64,000 nt of DNA from Gemmatimonadota bacterium (GCA_022820995.1 JAJEEM010000053.1:1-64000); one strand, 5' to 3'. Positions 34,369 through 43,889 are shown, counted from the stretch's first letter. A program made the numbers and translations. The notes: generated by a model from the sequence alone, not told the origin.

Positions 34369-35721
34369 TCAGGCCAGCAGCGGAACTCCCGAGTCGAGCC
34401 GCGCCTCCACTTCCCGTTCGGAAGCTTCGATCAGCGCCAGCACGGGCTTCGGATCGCGCGGAGCGGAAGGTTCGAAGGAGAAGATGCGCAGCACCCGCGC
34501 CGAGTGGTGCAGGGAACGTCCGAGCCGGGGGATGTCGATGAGGCCCCGCTCGCCCAGCGTGGTCAGGCGGCGGACTTCGCCGTCGTTCCGCACGAGGAGC
34601 AGGTTGAGTTCGAGCATGCCGGGGTAGCTCGGATAATCGAGCATCACCGCTCCCTCGGAGAGACCCCACTCGAGGGCCATGCGCCGCTCGAGCGCGGCGA
34701 CGAGGTCGGCGCGCCGCGACGGCCACGACGACAACGCGTTCGGTAGCTGGTCGCCCGTCAACTCGACGAGCCGCTTCGGGAGACGCCGGTCCACGAGCGC
34801 GCGCAGGAGCTTCGCCGCGCGGCCGAGCGCCGAGTCGGGATCGTGCCCCCCGCCCGCCGACGACCGCGCGATCCGCTGATCGATGAGCGAGAGCAGCTCC
34901 TCGTCCGTCGGGCCCGCCAGGTCTTCCGGGGAGAGCAGACCGCTCTTGAGCGCCGTCTGGACGAGGCGCACGAAGGTCAGCGTCGCGGCGCGCACGGCGT
35001 GGTGCCAGTAGACGTTGCGGAACATCTGGTACTTCGAGAAGAGGAGCGTCTCCAGCGCGCTGAGTCCCTTCTCGCTGACCGCGAGTTCGAGCCGACGTCC
35101 GGCCCCTTCGCGGGCGACGGTGAGCGCGGGGAGGAGGCGGTCGACGTCCACGGCCCCGTACGGCACGCCGCAGAAGAGGGAGTCGCGCCGGAGGTAGTCG
35201 ATCTTGTCGAGGTCCAGCGATCCCGAGATCAGCCCCTGCAGCGGGTGGCTCGACTTCCCGCGGATGAGGGCGCCGATGCGGGCCGCGGCATCCGGGCCGT
35301 GCCGTTCGAGGACGCGCCGGATGGGGTCCGCCGCCATGAAGCGCGCCGCAATCTCCTCATGGTCTCCGGGGATCGCTCCCGGACCGAGTTCCTCCAACGC
35401 GTGCGAGAAGGCGTAGTGCCCGACGTCGTGGAGGAGCGCGCCGAGGCGAACCACCGGCAGTTCGTCCACGTCCTCCCCCTCCAGCGCCTCGAGATGTCCG
35501 TCGCGCCTGAGACAGGAGATGGCCCGCGACACGAGATGGTAGACGCCGAGGGCGTGCAGGAAGCGGTTGTGGACGCCGCCGGGATACACGAGGTGGGCGA
35601 AGCCGAGTTGCTTGACGCGTCGCAGTCGCTGGAACTGGGGCGCGTCGAGAATCTCGGCCGCGTCCTGGTCCACGCGGACGTTCCCCCACAGGGGATCACG
35701 GATGGTGCGTATTCTGGCCAT
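34369..35721 (-). CDS. HD-domain phosphohydrolase (SAMHD1/dGTPase-like)
   Basis: The 450-residue protein has the HD metal site in order: HNRFLHALGVYHL, LLHDVGHYAFSH (HD pair) and LDLDKIDYLRRD (late Asp). The overall plan, HD domain then a long helical C-terminus, matches SAMHD1/YdhJ-type dNTP triphosphohydrolases. The opening MARIRTIRDPLWGNVRV is the usual leader. It is divergent from a plus-strand gene at 35862, with an inverted repeat between. The nucleotide substrate is not determined. Confidence 0.9.
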   Translation of the reverse strand: MARIRTIRDPLWGNVRVDQDAAEILDAPQFQRLRRVKQLGFAHLVYPGGVHNRFLHALGVYHLVSRAISCLRRDGHLEALEGEDVDELPVVRLGALLHDVGHYAFSHALEELGPGAIPGDHEEIAARFMAADPIRRVLERHGPDAAARIGALIRGKSSHPLQGLISGSLDLDKIDYLRRDSLFCGVPYGAVDVDRLLPALTVAREGAGRRLELAVSEKGLSALETLLFSKYQMFRNVYWHHAVRAATLTFVRLVQTALKSGLLSPEDLAGPTDEELLSLIDQRIARSSAGGGHDPDSALGRAAKLLRALVDRRLPKRLVELTGDQLPNALSSWPSRRADLVAALERRMALEWGLSEGAVMLDYPSYPGMLELNLLLVRNDGEVRRLTTLGERGLIDIPRLGRSLHHSARVLRIFSFEPSAPRDPKPVLALIEASEREVEARLDSGVPLLA

Positions 35722-35762
35722 GGGCGTCGCTGAACATGCTCCGCCGCGCGGTCAACGGGCAA

Positions 35763-35795
35763 TCAAACCGGGCCGGCGGGATCCGGTCGGTTTGA
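35763..35795. promoter_or_regulatory. Inverted repeat in divergent intergenic region
   Basis: tcaaaccg (35763-35770) and cggtttga (35788-35795) form a perfect 8-base inverted repeat spaced by 17 bases, between the HD gene and the plus-strand gene at 35862. It is 41 bases upstream of the HD gene start and could be an operator or mRNA hairpin. No repressor gene is evident nearby. Confidence 0.3.
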
Positions 35796-35861
35796 CCGGG
35801 TGGCGGTGTTGCGGGGCGGACGGGGCACTTGCGAGCTTGGAGCCGTCAGCGGGGTCGGAGC

Positions 35862-36269
35862 ATGAGCAGGCGGAACGGAGGCGGCGTGGAGATCAAACGC
35901 GACCGGATGGTCCACCTCGGGTACGCGAAGTACTGGCGCTCCGACCAGATCGTCGGACTGCTCCCGATCGACGAAGACCGCGGACCCGGCCGGCGGACGG
36001 AGGTCTTCGTCGCCACCAGGTCCGAGCCCGTCACGGCGTCCCGATCCGAGGCTTCGATCCTCCGGGACATGGCGTCGCTGCCGGACGAAGCCCGGGTCGC
36101 CGAGGCCGGCTCCATCGCCGAAGACCTCGTCGGCGCGCTGCGCGACCTGTCGCCGGTGCTCAAGCGGATGCTGAAGAACGAAGAGGGTTTCGACGTCGAG
36201 TACTGGGCCGGCAGACTCCGGCGGGTCATGGAGCCGGACGATGACGGGCAGGAGGATCTCTTCGGCTGA
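35862..36269 (+). CDS. Small regulator-like protein, possibly related to RemA/DUF370
   Basis: The 135-residue protein has a core VHLGYAKYWRSDQIVGL followed by GPGRRTEVFVATRS and ASRSEASILRDM, weakly reminiscent of RemA-type DNA-binding proteins (a GRRT turn after a short strand). This similarity is low and could be chance. The rest is acidic and helical, ending in DGQEDLFG. ATG at 35862 is taken; 35829 is also open. The stop overlaps the downstream outer-membrane gene by 29 bases, so the two are coupled. Without a database search the assignment stays tentative. Confidence 0.55.
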   Translation: MSRRNGGGVEIKRDRMVHLGYAKYWRSDQIVGLLPIDEDRGPGRRTEVFVATRSEPVTASRSEASILRDMASLPDEARVAEAGSIAEDLVGALRDLSPVLKRMLKNEEGFDVEYWAGRLRRVMEPDDDGQEDLFG

Positions 36270-38370
36270 GGGGCGACCGGCGGCCGCCGGCGCGGTCGCC
36301 GCCCTGGCGGCGTTCTGCCTCGCGTCCGGGACCGGAGCCCAGGAAATCTCCGCCGCGCCGGCCACGACTCCGCAGGCCGGGGTCTCCGATGGCTGGGATT
36401 CCGAAGCGGCCCTTCTCCTCATCGAGCGCGCGGTCGACGCGCGGCGGCACGCCTGGGCCGACAGCTCCCTCGAACGGTTTCGGGCCGACGTGCAGGGGCA
36501 CGTCTACTACCTCGGCGACATCTTCGGGGAGCGGCACGTCATCCGGGCGGACCAGCTCGCGCTGGATGTCCGCTGGCAGCACCCGGATCGCGCGATGCAG
36601 ACGATCATCGGACGCCGACACGAACGCCGGCTGCCGACGACCATCGAGTATCACCTCGACCACCTGTTTCTCGTCCTCGACAACTTCGGGGACCGGATCC
36701 GGATCGGAGAGGGCCTCGAGGTCCGCGATGTACTCCATCCCGCCGGGGCACGCGCGCATGATTTCTATGAATACCGGCTCGCGGACTCGCTCGAGATCCG
36801 GATCCGCGACCGGACCGCCCGGGTCTTCGAAGTGGAGGTCCGCCCGCGGGAGACGACGGCCGCAGGCGTCGTCGGATCGCTCTTCGTCGAACGGGAGACC
36901 GGGGCCGTCGCGCGGATGCGGCTCACGTTCACTCCCGCCGCCTATCGCGATCCGCAGATCGTGCGGCTCGTCATCGACCTGCGCTCCGCACTGCAGGAGG
37001 GTCGCTACTGGCTGCCCGACGAGCAGGAAATCGAGATCGCGCGCTCCCTTCCCTGGTTCGACTTCCCGCTTCAGACGCTGATCCGGACCCGCCTCCGCGT
37101 CCTCGACTACGAATTCGACGAAGAAGCGCTCTTCAGCCTAGGGCCGGGACAGCTCATCTACAGCTATCGCGAGGAAGAGCTGGCACGCTTCGACGGCTGG
37201 GAAGACCCGCTCTACGGGGGACCCATCGAGGAGGGAAGCGCGGATGGCGATCCGGCGAGGGCCGTCGCGGACGCGCGCGAACTCCTGCGGCGGCAGACGC
37301 TGCTCGGAGGGCGACGGTGGCAACTCGCGCTTTCGAACGCGTCGGCGGGAATCCGGGCGCGGCGTTCCGAGGGGCTGTTCCTCGGGGCCGGAGGCGCCTG
37401 GCGGCCGAACGATCTCACGCGGATATCGTTCGGGGGCGGCTTTGCGGTCGGGGAGGCGCGACCGCAGGCGAGCCTCGGACTGGGGCAGCGGCTGGGGGAG
37501 GTCGAGGTGGCGGTCGACGGCTGGCTTCGAACCCGCCGCGATGTGGGGCCGCCCGCCGGCGCGGGCCTGCTGCGGACGCTCGCTCTTCTCGCCCGCGGAG
37601 AGGACTACGAGGATCCGTACCTCACGACGGGAGGACGGATAGGGATCGCCCGCCACGTCGGTTCCGTCCGCTGGCGCGTGGGCGCCTCGTTCGAGCGCCA
37701 CCGGAGCGCCGGGCTGGTCGTCGCCACCGGGCCGTTCGGAGATCGGCCGCTGCGCCCGGTGCGCCCGGTGGACGAGGGGGAACTCGCACGGCTCGACGCG
37801 GGTGTGACCGTACGACTCCGAAGCGGATCGGGCGCGCGGTGGCTGCTGGATGTCGCGGGCGAAGCGGAGGCGCACGGCGTCGGGGATTTCGGCTACACGC
37901 GCGCCACGCTCGCGCTGCGGGCCCGGGGGAGTCCGGGCGGCGCGTGGAACTGGGCGAGCGGCGTGGAGTTCGGCCTTGCCGGCGGGGAGTTGCCGGCCCA
38001 GCGGCTCTTCCTGCTCGGGGGGCGCGGTTCGCTGCCCGGCTACGAGTTTCGCGGCTGGGGCGGGGACCGCTTGGCAGTGTGGCGCGCCGAGGTGTCGCGG
38101 GCCGTCGCGTCCCCGTGGGTGCGGCTGCGCGCCGTCGGAGTTGCCGGCTGGGCCGGCCTCGGCCGCGCGGGGGAGGGCGCCGCCCGCCGCTTCGGCGTGA
38201 GCGGAAGCGAGGGTCTGCGCGCCTCGGCCGGACTCGGCCTCGGACTCATCTACGACATCCTTCGCCTCGACGTCATGCGCGGCCTGCGCGGCGATCCATC
38301 TCCCGGCGGAAGCGGCGGGCACTGGGTCCTCCTCCTTTCCGTCGACCCCCGATTCCTCGGGATCCTGTAG
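36241..38370 (+). CDS. Outer-membrane beta-barrel protein (surface antigen/Omp85-like C-terminus)
   Basis: The 709-residue protein starts with a signal peptide (AAAGAVAALAAFCLASGTGAQ). Its N-terminal half is soluble and beta-rich. The C-terminal half, from about residue 360, is alternating Gly/aromatic strands, with LFLLGGRGSLPGYEFRGW matching the surface-antigen (BamA/TamA-type) strand-turn motif. It ends in a terminal strand WVLLLSVDPRFLGIL. POTRA repeats are not obvious, so it is not BamA; it is more like DUF5686-type barrels. ATG 36241 lies inside the previous gene, 29 bases before its stop. Confidence 0.75.
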   Translation: MTGRRISSAEGRPAAAGAVAALAAFCLASGTGAQEISAAPATTPQAGVSDGWDSEAALLLIERAVDARRHAWADSSLERFRADVQGHVYYLGDIFGERHVIRADQLALDVRWQHPDRAMQTIIGRRHERRLPTTIEYHLDHLFLVLDNFGDRIRIGEGLEVRDVLHPAGARAHDFYEYRLADSLEIRIRDRTARVFEVEVRPRETTAAGVVGSLFVERETGAVARMRLTFTPAAYRDPQIVRLVIDLRSALQEGRYWLPDEQEIEIARSLPWFDFPLQTLIRTRLRVLDYEFDEEALFSLGPGQLIYSYREEELARFDGWEDPLYGGPIEEGSADGDPARAVADARELLRRQTLLGGRRWQLALSNASAGIRARRSEGLFLGAGGAWRPNDLTRISFGGGFAVGEARPQASLGLGQRLGEVEVAVDGWLRTRRDVGPPAGAGLLRTLALLARGEDYEDPYLTTGGRIGIARHVGSVRWRVGASFERHRSAGLVVATGPFGDRPLRPVRPVDEGELARLDAGVTVRLRSGSGARWLLDVAGEAEAHGVGDFGYTRATLALRARGSPGGAWNWASGVEFGLAGGELPAQRLFLLGGRGSLPGYEFRGWGGDRLAVWRAEVSRAVASPWVRLRAVGVAGWAGLGRAGEGAARRFGVSGSEGLRASAGLGLGLIYDILRLDVMRGLRGDPSPGGSGGHWVLLLSVDPRFLGIL

Positions 38371-38512
38371 CCGCCCCGCCGGGCGCGCGGCCCACAGTCT
38401 TGTTTCCGGGGGCGGGCGATGTAAGGATTCACCGTGGATCGTTGTGTCTCCCGTGGAAACGCGGCAGGCGCGACGCAAACGCGCAAAGAGGTCTCCCGCT
38501 TGAGGTTCGCCC

Positions 38513-39145
38513 ATGAGTGACGCCGAGATCACGACCGAGACGCTAACCGGTCATTCCCGCAGGACGTTCATCAAGGGGGTCATCGCGACCGGCGCGGTGG
38601 TCTCCTCCTCCAGCCACCTCTTCCGGGCCCGGAGCCTGTCGGCGAGCGCGACCGTGCGGGCGTCGATGCCCCGCATGATCTCGCTGGACGTGAACGGAGT
38701 GTCGCGTTCGGTGGATGTCATGCCGCAGGAGACGCTGGCGATGACGCTCCGCTACAAGCTGGGCCTCACCGGCACGAAGCTCGGCTGCGACCGCGCGGAG
38801 TGCGGCGCCTGTACGGTGCTCATCGACGGGGTTTCGCACTACGCGTGCTCGATGCTGACGAACGCGGTGCGCGACCGGTCGGTGACGACGATCGAAGGGC
38901 TCGAGAGCGCGGACGGGACGCTGCACCCGGTGCAGCAGGCGGTGATCGACGAGGGCGGCTTCCAGTGCGCCTTCTGCGCGCCCGGCTTCATCATGAGCAT
39001 GGTCGCGCTCACGAACGAGAACCCCGAGCCCACGCGCGAGGAGACGGCGGTGGCTCTCTCCGGCAATCTCTGCCGCTGCGGGGACTACAACAAAATCCTG
39101 AACTCCGCCATGCGTGCCGCCGAGTACGCGCGGCGCATGGTGTGA
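38513..39145 (+). CDS. Tat-exported [2Fe-2S] subunit of molybdenum hydroxylase (PaoA-like)
   Basis: The 210-residue small subunit carries a twin-arginine signal (SRRTFIKGVIATGAVVSSS) before the ferredoxin domain. Both clusters are intact: GCDRAECGACTVL with a later YACSM, and QCAFCAPGF with LCRCGDY. In PaoABC-type enzymes the signal on this subunit exports the whole folded complex. The ATG at 38513 follows GAGG at seven bases. It is the first gene of a five-gene operon with the molybdopterin, FAD and cytochrome b subunits. Confidence 0.92.
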   Translation: MSDAEITTETLTGHSRRTFIKGVIATGAVVSSSSHLFRARSLSASATVRASMPRMISLDVNGVSRSVDVMPQETLAMTLRYKLGLTGTKLGCDRAECGACTVLIDGVSHYACSMLTNAVRDRSVTTIEGLESADGTLHPVQQAVIDEGGFQCAFCAPGFIMSMVALTNENPEPTREETAVALSGNLCRCGDYNKILNSAMRAAEYARRMV

Positions 39146-39158
39146 GGGGAGAACGATC

Positions 39159-41555
39159 ATGGCGCTAATCGGACAGGACATTTCGCCGCCGGATCTGCGC
39201 GCAAAAGTCACGGGGCGAGCCAGGTATGCAGAGGACTTCAGGGCGGAGGGGATGGTCTTCGCCAAGCTCCTCCTGAGCCCGATGCCGCACGCCCGCGTGC
39301 GCAGCGTGGACGCGAGCCGCGCGCTCGCGATGCCCGGCGTGCTCGGCATCCTGCGGGCGAGCGAGGTCAACCAGCCCGAAGCCCCCGGCGAGGCGGCGCT
39401 CACGGATGAGCCGAAGTACGTGGGCGAGCCCATCCTCGCGCTGGCGGCGGTCGACGAGACGACGGCGGCGGAGGCGATCGAGGCGATCGACATCGACTTC
39501 GAGCCGCTCCCCTTCGCGATCGACCCGCTCGACAGCCTCCGGCCCGGGGGCCCGAACGCGCGGCTCGAGGGCAACGTCATGCGCTTCGGGGAAGACGGGC
39601 GCGAACTCGTGTCCGTGAAGTGGCCGCAGGCGGAGTTCGACGCGGCGGAAGCCGAGGGCCGGCTGCCGATGGGCGAGCCGACGGACGAGTGGTCGCACGG
39701 CGACCTCGACGCGGCGTTCGCCGACGCGGACTACGTCCTCGAGGACACGATCGTGCACCAGTCGCTCACCCACCACCCGATGGAGCCGCGAAGCTCCATG
39801 GCGTACTGGGAGGACGGCCGCTGCTTCCTGTATGGCTCGACGCAGAGCACGCAGCGCGCCCACCAGGCGATGGCGGGACAGCTCGACCTGGAGCCGGACG
39901 AACTCGTCTTCGTGGGCCAGTATTGCGGCGGCGGCTTCGGCTCGAAGATCGCCGGCGTCACCATCTACCAGGTCACCGCACTCCTCGCGCGGAAGATCCA
40001 GCGGCCGGTGATGATGCGGATCAACCGCTACGAGGAGAACTACATCGGTCGCGCGCGCCCGGGCTTCCAGGCGTGGACGAAGATGGGCTTCCGGAGCGAC
40101 GGGAAGATCACCGGGATCGACCTCTACATCATCCAGGACCACGGGCCCTACGGGCGGTCCGGCGATTACAACACCGCGGGCGCCGTGACGGATCTCATGT
40201 ACCAGCCCGACGCGATGCGCTTCCGCGGCCTCACCCTTTACACGAACACCCCGCCGCGGGCGGCGCAGCGGGGGCCCGGCGGCGCGCAGATCGTCGCGAT
40301 GCTCGAACCGCTCGTCGACAAGGCGGCGCGCGAACTGGGGATCGACCGGGTGGAGATCCGCAAGATCAACGCCCCATCGCACGACTCGGAGTTCGGGCCG
40401 CAGCGGGCGACGACGACGAGCGCCTTCGTGCGCGAGGCGATCGACGCGGGCGCGGAGCAGTTCGACTGGGCCGGGAAGCAGGCGCTCAGCGGGCAGCGGA
40501 ACGGGACGAAGGTCACGGGCATCGGCGTCGGCCTGAGTCCGTACGTCGGCGGCTCGTCGGGCTTCGACGGGCTCCTCCTCATCCGCCCGGACGGGAAGCT
40601 CTACATCCACCAGGGGATCGGGAACCTCGGCACGCACTCCATGGCGGACACGGCGCGGGCCGCCGCGGATGAACTCGGCCTCGAGTGGGACGACTGCGCG
40701 GTCATCTGGGGCGACAGTTCCCAGCACCACCCGTACAGTTCGGTGCAGGCGGGAAGCCAGACGATCCACGCGCACACGCGCGCGAACTACGCCGCCGCGC
40801 TCGACATGAAGCGGAAGCTGCAGGAGGTCGCGGCTGCGGCGCTGGGCGGCTCGGCGAGCGCCTACCAGGTAGGGGGCGCGCGCGTGAGCGGCCCCGGAGG
40901 CTCCCTGAGTTTCGCGCAGGCCGCGGAGCGCGCGATCGACATGGGCGGCGAATACTCCGGCCAGGAGTTGCCGGAGGACATCAACGACTACACGCGGGCG
41001 TCGGCGACGCAGCTGGCGGGCCAGGGCCTGATGGGCGTGGCGCGGGACAACTTCTCGCACGAGGGCTCGACGTGGTCGTGGGTCGTGGGCTTCGCGGTCG
41101 TCGAACTCGACACCGAGACGGGCGACGTGAAACTCGTCGACTATACCGGCTCCGCCGATTGCGGGGTCGTCGTGCACCCGCGCAGCCTCGCGGCGCAGAT
41201 CCACGGGGGCAGCGTGCAGGGCTTCGGCCAGGCGCGCAGCCAGAAGTGGGTGTACGACCCGAAGTGGGGCGTGCCCTTCGCCCACCGGCTCTATACCGCG
41301 AGACCTCCCGGCATTCTCGATGTGCCGCTCAGCATGGACTGGGCGGCGGCGGGCGAGCCGGACCCGCAGACGCCGATCGGCGCCAAGGGGATCGGAGAGC
41401 CCCCGGTCGGGGCCGGATCCGCGGCGGTCACCTCCGCGATCGCGGACGCGCTCGGCGGGCGCTGCCTGTGCCGGATCCCGCTGACGACGGACGTGATCCT
41501 GGCCGAACTCGAGGGCCGGGCGCAGCCGCACGCACTCACCGAGATCCACAGCTAG
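39159..41555 (+). CDS. Molybdopterin-binding subunit of xanthine dehydrogenase-family oxidoreductase
   Basis: The 798-residue catalytic subunit binds molybdopterin cytosine dinucleotide and oxidises aldehydes or N-heterocycles. Family marks are THHPMEPRSSMAYW, QYCGGGFGSK, PPRAAQRGPGG and the active-site Glu747 in KGIGEPPVGAG. ATG 39159 is preceded by GGGGAGAA at good spacing. It has no signal of its own, so export would rely on the Tat signal of the small subunit. It is shorter at the N-terminus than E. coli PaoC-type enzymes but complete across both domains. The substrate cannot be read. Confidence 0.92.
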   Translation: MALIGQDISPPDLRAKVTGRARYAEDFRAEGMVFAKLLLSPMPHARVRSVDASRALAMPGVLGILRASEVNQPEAPGEAALTDEPKYVGEPILALAAVDETTAAEAIEAIDIDFEPLPFAIDPLDSLRPGGPNARLEGNVMRFGEDGRELVSVKWPQAEFDAAEAEGRLPMGEPTDEWSHGDLDAAFADADYVLEDTIVHQSLTHHPMEPRSSMAYWEDGRCFLYGSTQSTQRAHQAMAGQLDLEPDELVFVGQYCGGGFGSKIAGVTIYQVTALLARKIQRPVMMRINRYEENYIGRARPGFQAWTKMGFRSDGKITGIDLYIIQDHGPYGRSGDYNTAGAVTDLMYQPDAMRFRGLTLYTNTPPRAAQRGPGGAQIVAMLEPLVDKAARELGIDRVEIRKINAPSHDSEFGPQRATTTSAFVREAIDAGAEQFDWAGKQALSGQRNGTKVTGIGVGLSPYVGGSSGFDGLLLIRPDGKLYIHQGIGNLGTHSMADTARAAADELGLEWDDCAVIWGDSSQHHPYSSVQAGSQTIHAHTRANYAAALDMKRKLQEVAAAALGGSASAYQVGGARVSGPGGSLSFAQAAERAIDMGGEYSGQELPEDINDYTRASATQLAGQGLMGVARDNFSHEGSTWSWVVGFAVVELDTETGDVKLVDYTGSADCGVVVHPRSLAAQIHGGSVQGFGQARSQKWVYDPKWGVPFAHRLYTARPPGILDVPLSMDWAAAGEPDPQTPIGAKGIGEPPVGAGSAAVTSAIADALGGRCLCRIPLTTDVILAELEGRAQPHALTEIHS

Positions 41556-41568
41556 GGGAGATAGGACG

Positions 41569-42567
41569 ATGGCCGTGATTCGCGACATGATGCCCGCGTT
41601 CGAGCTCTTCCAGCCGACGAGCGTGGACGAGGCGCTGGACGTGCTCGAGCGCCACGACAACACCTGGGTCCTGGCCGGCGGCCTCGACTCGATGGACTGG
41701 TTCAAGGACCGCATCAAGCGGCCCGACGTCGTCGTCGAGCTGGGCTCCGTGAGCGAGCTGACCGGCATCCGCGCGAGCGGAGACGGGCTCGAGATCGGCG
41801 CCATGACCTCGCTGCGCGACGTGGCGGCGAGCGAAGAGGTGCGGTCGCGCTTCGGAATCCTCGCCCAGGCGGCCGCCGAGGTGGCGACCCCGCAGATCCG
41901 GAACCAGGGGACGCTGGGCGGCAACCTCATCCAGGACACCCGCTGCTGGTACTACCGGGGCGGGTGGCCGTGCTACCGCGCTGGCGGGAACATCTGCTAC
42001 GCGGGGACACCCCGCTCCATGAACCGGGAGCACGCGGTCACCGGACAGAGCCGCTGCGTGGCCGTGAACGGCGCGGACACGGCCGGGGCGCTGGTCGCCC
42101 TCGGCGCGCAGATGATGGTGCGGAATCCGGGCGGCGAGCGTGTCTACGAGGCCGAGGACTTCTTCGTCGGCCCGGAGATCGACATCCAGCGCATGACCGT
42201 GCTGGAGCCCGGAGATCTCCTGACGCACGTGCGCATCCCCGGCGACTGGGCAGGAGCGCGCTTCTACTGGGAGAAGGTCCGCGACCGGAAGTCGTGGGAC
42301 TGGGCGCTGGCCAGCGTGGCCGCCGCGATCGTGGAGTCGAACGGCACGATCGAGCGCGCCCGGATCGCGATCAACGGCGTGGCCCCGACACCGGTGCGGC
42401 TGACCGACGTCGAGGACCTGGTTCAGGGAATGCCGGCGAACGACGACACCGGCATGGCGGCCGGCGAACTCGCCACGCGCGGCTTCAAGCCGCTGCGCCA
42501 CAACGACTACAAGGTACCGCTCGCGCGGAATCTCGTCCGGCGCGCGGTGCGAGGAGACGCAGCCTAG
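41569..42567 (+). CDS. FAD-binding subunit with probable [4Fe-4S] loop (PaoB/CoxM-like)
   Basis: The 332-residue subunit has the vanillyl-alcohol-oxidase FAD fold: LAGGLDSM and ATPQIRNQGTLGGNL wrap the flavin. An inserted segment RCWYYRGGWPCYRAGGNICYAG with a later RCVAV supplies four cysteines, as in PaoB and 4-hydroxybenzoyl-CoA reductase beta subunits that hold a [4Fe-4S] cluster. It moves electrons from the small subunit onward. It begins 13 bases after the large-subunit stop behind GGGGAGATAGG. Confidence 0.9.
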   Translation: MAVIRDMMPAFELFQPTSVDEALDVLERHDNTWVLAGGLDSMDWFKDRIKRPDVVVELGSVSELTGIRASGDGLEIGAMTSLRDVAASEEVRSRFGILAQAAAEVATPQIRNQGTLGGNLIQDTRCWYYRGGWPCYRAGGNICYAGTPRSMNREHAVTGQSRCVAVNGADTAGALVALGAQMMVRNPGGERVYEAEDFFVGPEIDIQRMTVLEPGDLLTHVRIPGDWAGARFYWEKVRDRKSWDWALASVAAAIVESNGTIERARIAINGVAPTPVRLTDVEDLVQGMPANDDTGMAAGELATRGFKPLRHNDYKVPLARNLVRRAVRGDAA

Positions 42568-42591
42568 CAGCCCTGAAAGGATAGCTCCCGG

Positions 42592-43467
42592 ATGGAGATT
42601 CTCCGCACAGCTCCGAATCCCTGGGGCCAGGAGGTACTCGTCGGCGTCGCCTGGGATCTGCTCTGGGCCGCCGCCATTGCCGGTTTTCTCTTCGTGGTCG
42701 GGCACCACTTGTACGTCTGGATCATGGCGCCCAAAGCCGAGAAGAGCGCGGCCGGCCCGGCGCCTGACATCCCCGACCGCGTCGAACGCCACTCGTCGGC
42801 ATCGCGGACCTTCCACTGGCTGATGGCCGCCACGATGCTCACGCTGCTCGTCACCGCGTTCTTCCCCGTGATCGGCGTCCAGTTCGCGTGGGTCACGATC
42901 CACTGGATCGCGGGCGTCGTGCTCACCCTCCTCATCATCTACCACATCATCCATGCGTCGACGAAGCAGGACCTCTGGTCCGTGTGGACCGGGACAAAGG
43001 AGATCGGGCAGGCGTTCCAGGCGATCGGGAAGTTCCTGCGTCGCCAGCCGGCCAAGGAGGAGCGGTCCGGGAAGTATCCCCTCGACCAGCGGGCCTACCA
43101 CAACGCGGTCACGCTCGTCTCGGTGGGGGTCATCGTCACGGGGCTCCTCATGATGTTCGGGGTCGACACCTGGTTCTGGGCCAGCAACCCGTACTTCCTC
43201 TCCGACTCCACGTGGGGGCTCGTGTTCGTCCTGCACGGGCTGTGCGGGGTCGGGCTCGTCACGATGGTCATCGCCCACATCTACTTCGCGATCCGACCCG
43301 AGAAGCGCTGGATGACCCGCTCGATGATCAAGGGCTGGATCACGCGCGAGGAATACCTCGAGCACTACGACCCCAACCTGTGGAAGCTGGGGACGGAGCC
43401 CGCCGGGGCCGATCTGGCCGGCGGGAGCGCGTCGTCCGCGGATCCCGACGGGGCCGTGCCCGCTTGA
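42592..43467 (+). CDS. Membrane cytochrome b (formate dehydrogenase gamma/b561-like)
   Basis: The 291-residue protein has four to five transmembrane helices (near 20-38, 68-86, 98-118, 160-180, 205-225). Heme-ligand histidines are visible in SRTFHWLMAA, VTIHWIAG, IYHIIHAS, FVLHGLCG and VIAHIYFA. It likely takes electrons from the periplasmic hydroxylase and reduces quinone. It is the fourth gene of the operon, a placement unusual for the xanthine dehydrogenase family. The C-terminal 30 residues are disordered. Its stop overlaps the next TTG start. Confidence 0.88.
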   Translation: MEILRTAPNPWGQEVLVGVAWDLLWAAAIAGFLFVVGHHLYVWIMAPKAEKSAAGPAPDIPDRVERHSSASRTFHWLMAATMLTLLVTAFFPVIGVQFAWVTIHWIAGVVLTLLIIYHIIHASTKQDLWSVWTGTKEIGQAFQAIGKFLRRQPAKEERSGKYPLDQRAYHNAVTLVSVGVIVTGLLMMFGVDTWFWASNPYFLSDSTWGLVFVLHGLCGVGLVTMVIAHIYFAIRPEKRWMTRSMIKGWITREEYLEHYDPNLWKLGTEPAGADLAGGSASSADPDGAVPA

Positions 43468-43850
43468 ACCGCGAGGAGCTGAAGGCCCACATCGAGGTCC
43501 TCGAAAAGGCGTACGAGTTCTTCCTCTCCTACGCCGCGCTCGGCGCCGAGCGGGAGGAAGCCTCGAAGGTCGGCGGCCAGTTGCGGGAGTACCTGAGCCG
43601 GACGGACGCGGCGCTCGGGGCGCTGGCCAACGACCTCGGCGGCCTGGTCGCGGCGGAGGGGCTGGAACCGGCGGGCGCCTACGGCGAGATGATCGACGTC
43701 ACCTCGGCCGACGCCGCCCGGGCCGGCGCGGCCGTGCGGATCGTCCTCGCCCAGGAGACGATCAGCTCGCAGCTGATCGACAACCTCAACGCCTCATCCC
43801 ACCTGCGGGCGCTCCTCACCGACCTCTTCCTCCTCGACGACGTCGTCTGA
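43464..43850 (+). CDS. Small helical hypothetical protein at operon end (TTG start)
   Basis: The 128-residue protein is predicted all-helical: EELKAHIEVLEKAYEFFLSYAA, then GGQLREYLSRTDAALGALANDL and a C-terminal helix HLRALLTDLFLLDDVV. The start is TTG at 43464, overlapping the cytochrome b stop as TTGA; no ATG or GTG gives a full domain in this frame. It could be a maturation or assembly factor for the oxidoreductase, by position only. No cofactor-binding motif is seen. Confidence 0.65.
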   Translation: MNREELKAHIEVLEKAYEFFLSYAALGAEREEASKVGGQLREYLSRTDAALGALANDLGGLVAAEGLEPAGAYGEMIDVTSADAARAGAAVRIVLAQETISSQLIDNLNASSHLRALLTDLFLLDDVV

Positions 43851-43889
43851 CCGACGGCCGTGCGCCCGACTACAAGTCCGTGCCCCTCG

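Noticed and set aside
39165..41939. 924-codon open frame on the minus strand
   Set aside because: It is antisense to the molybdopterin and FAD subunits; Arg/Asp/Val-rich composition and lack of any domain show it is a by-product of high GC.
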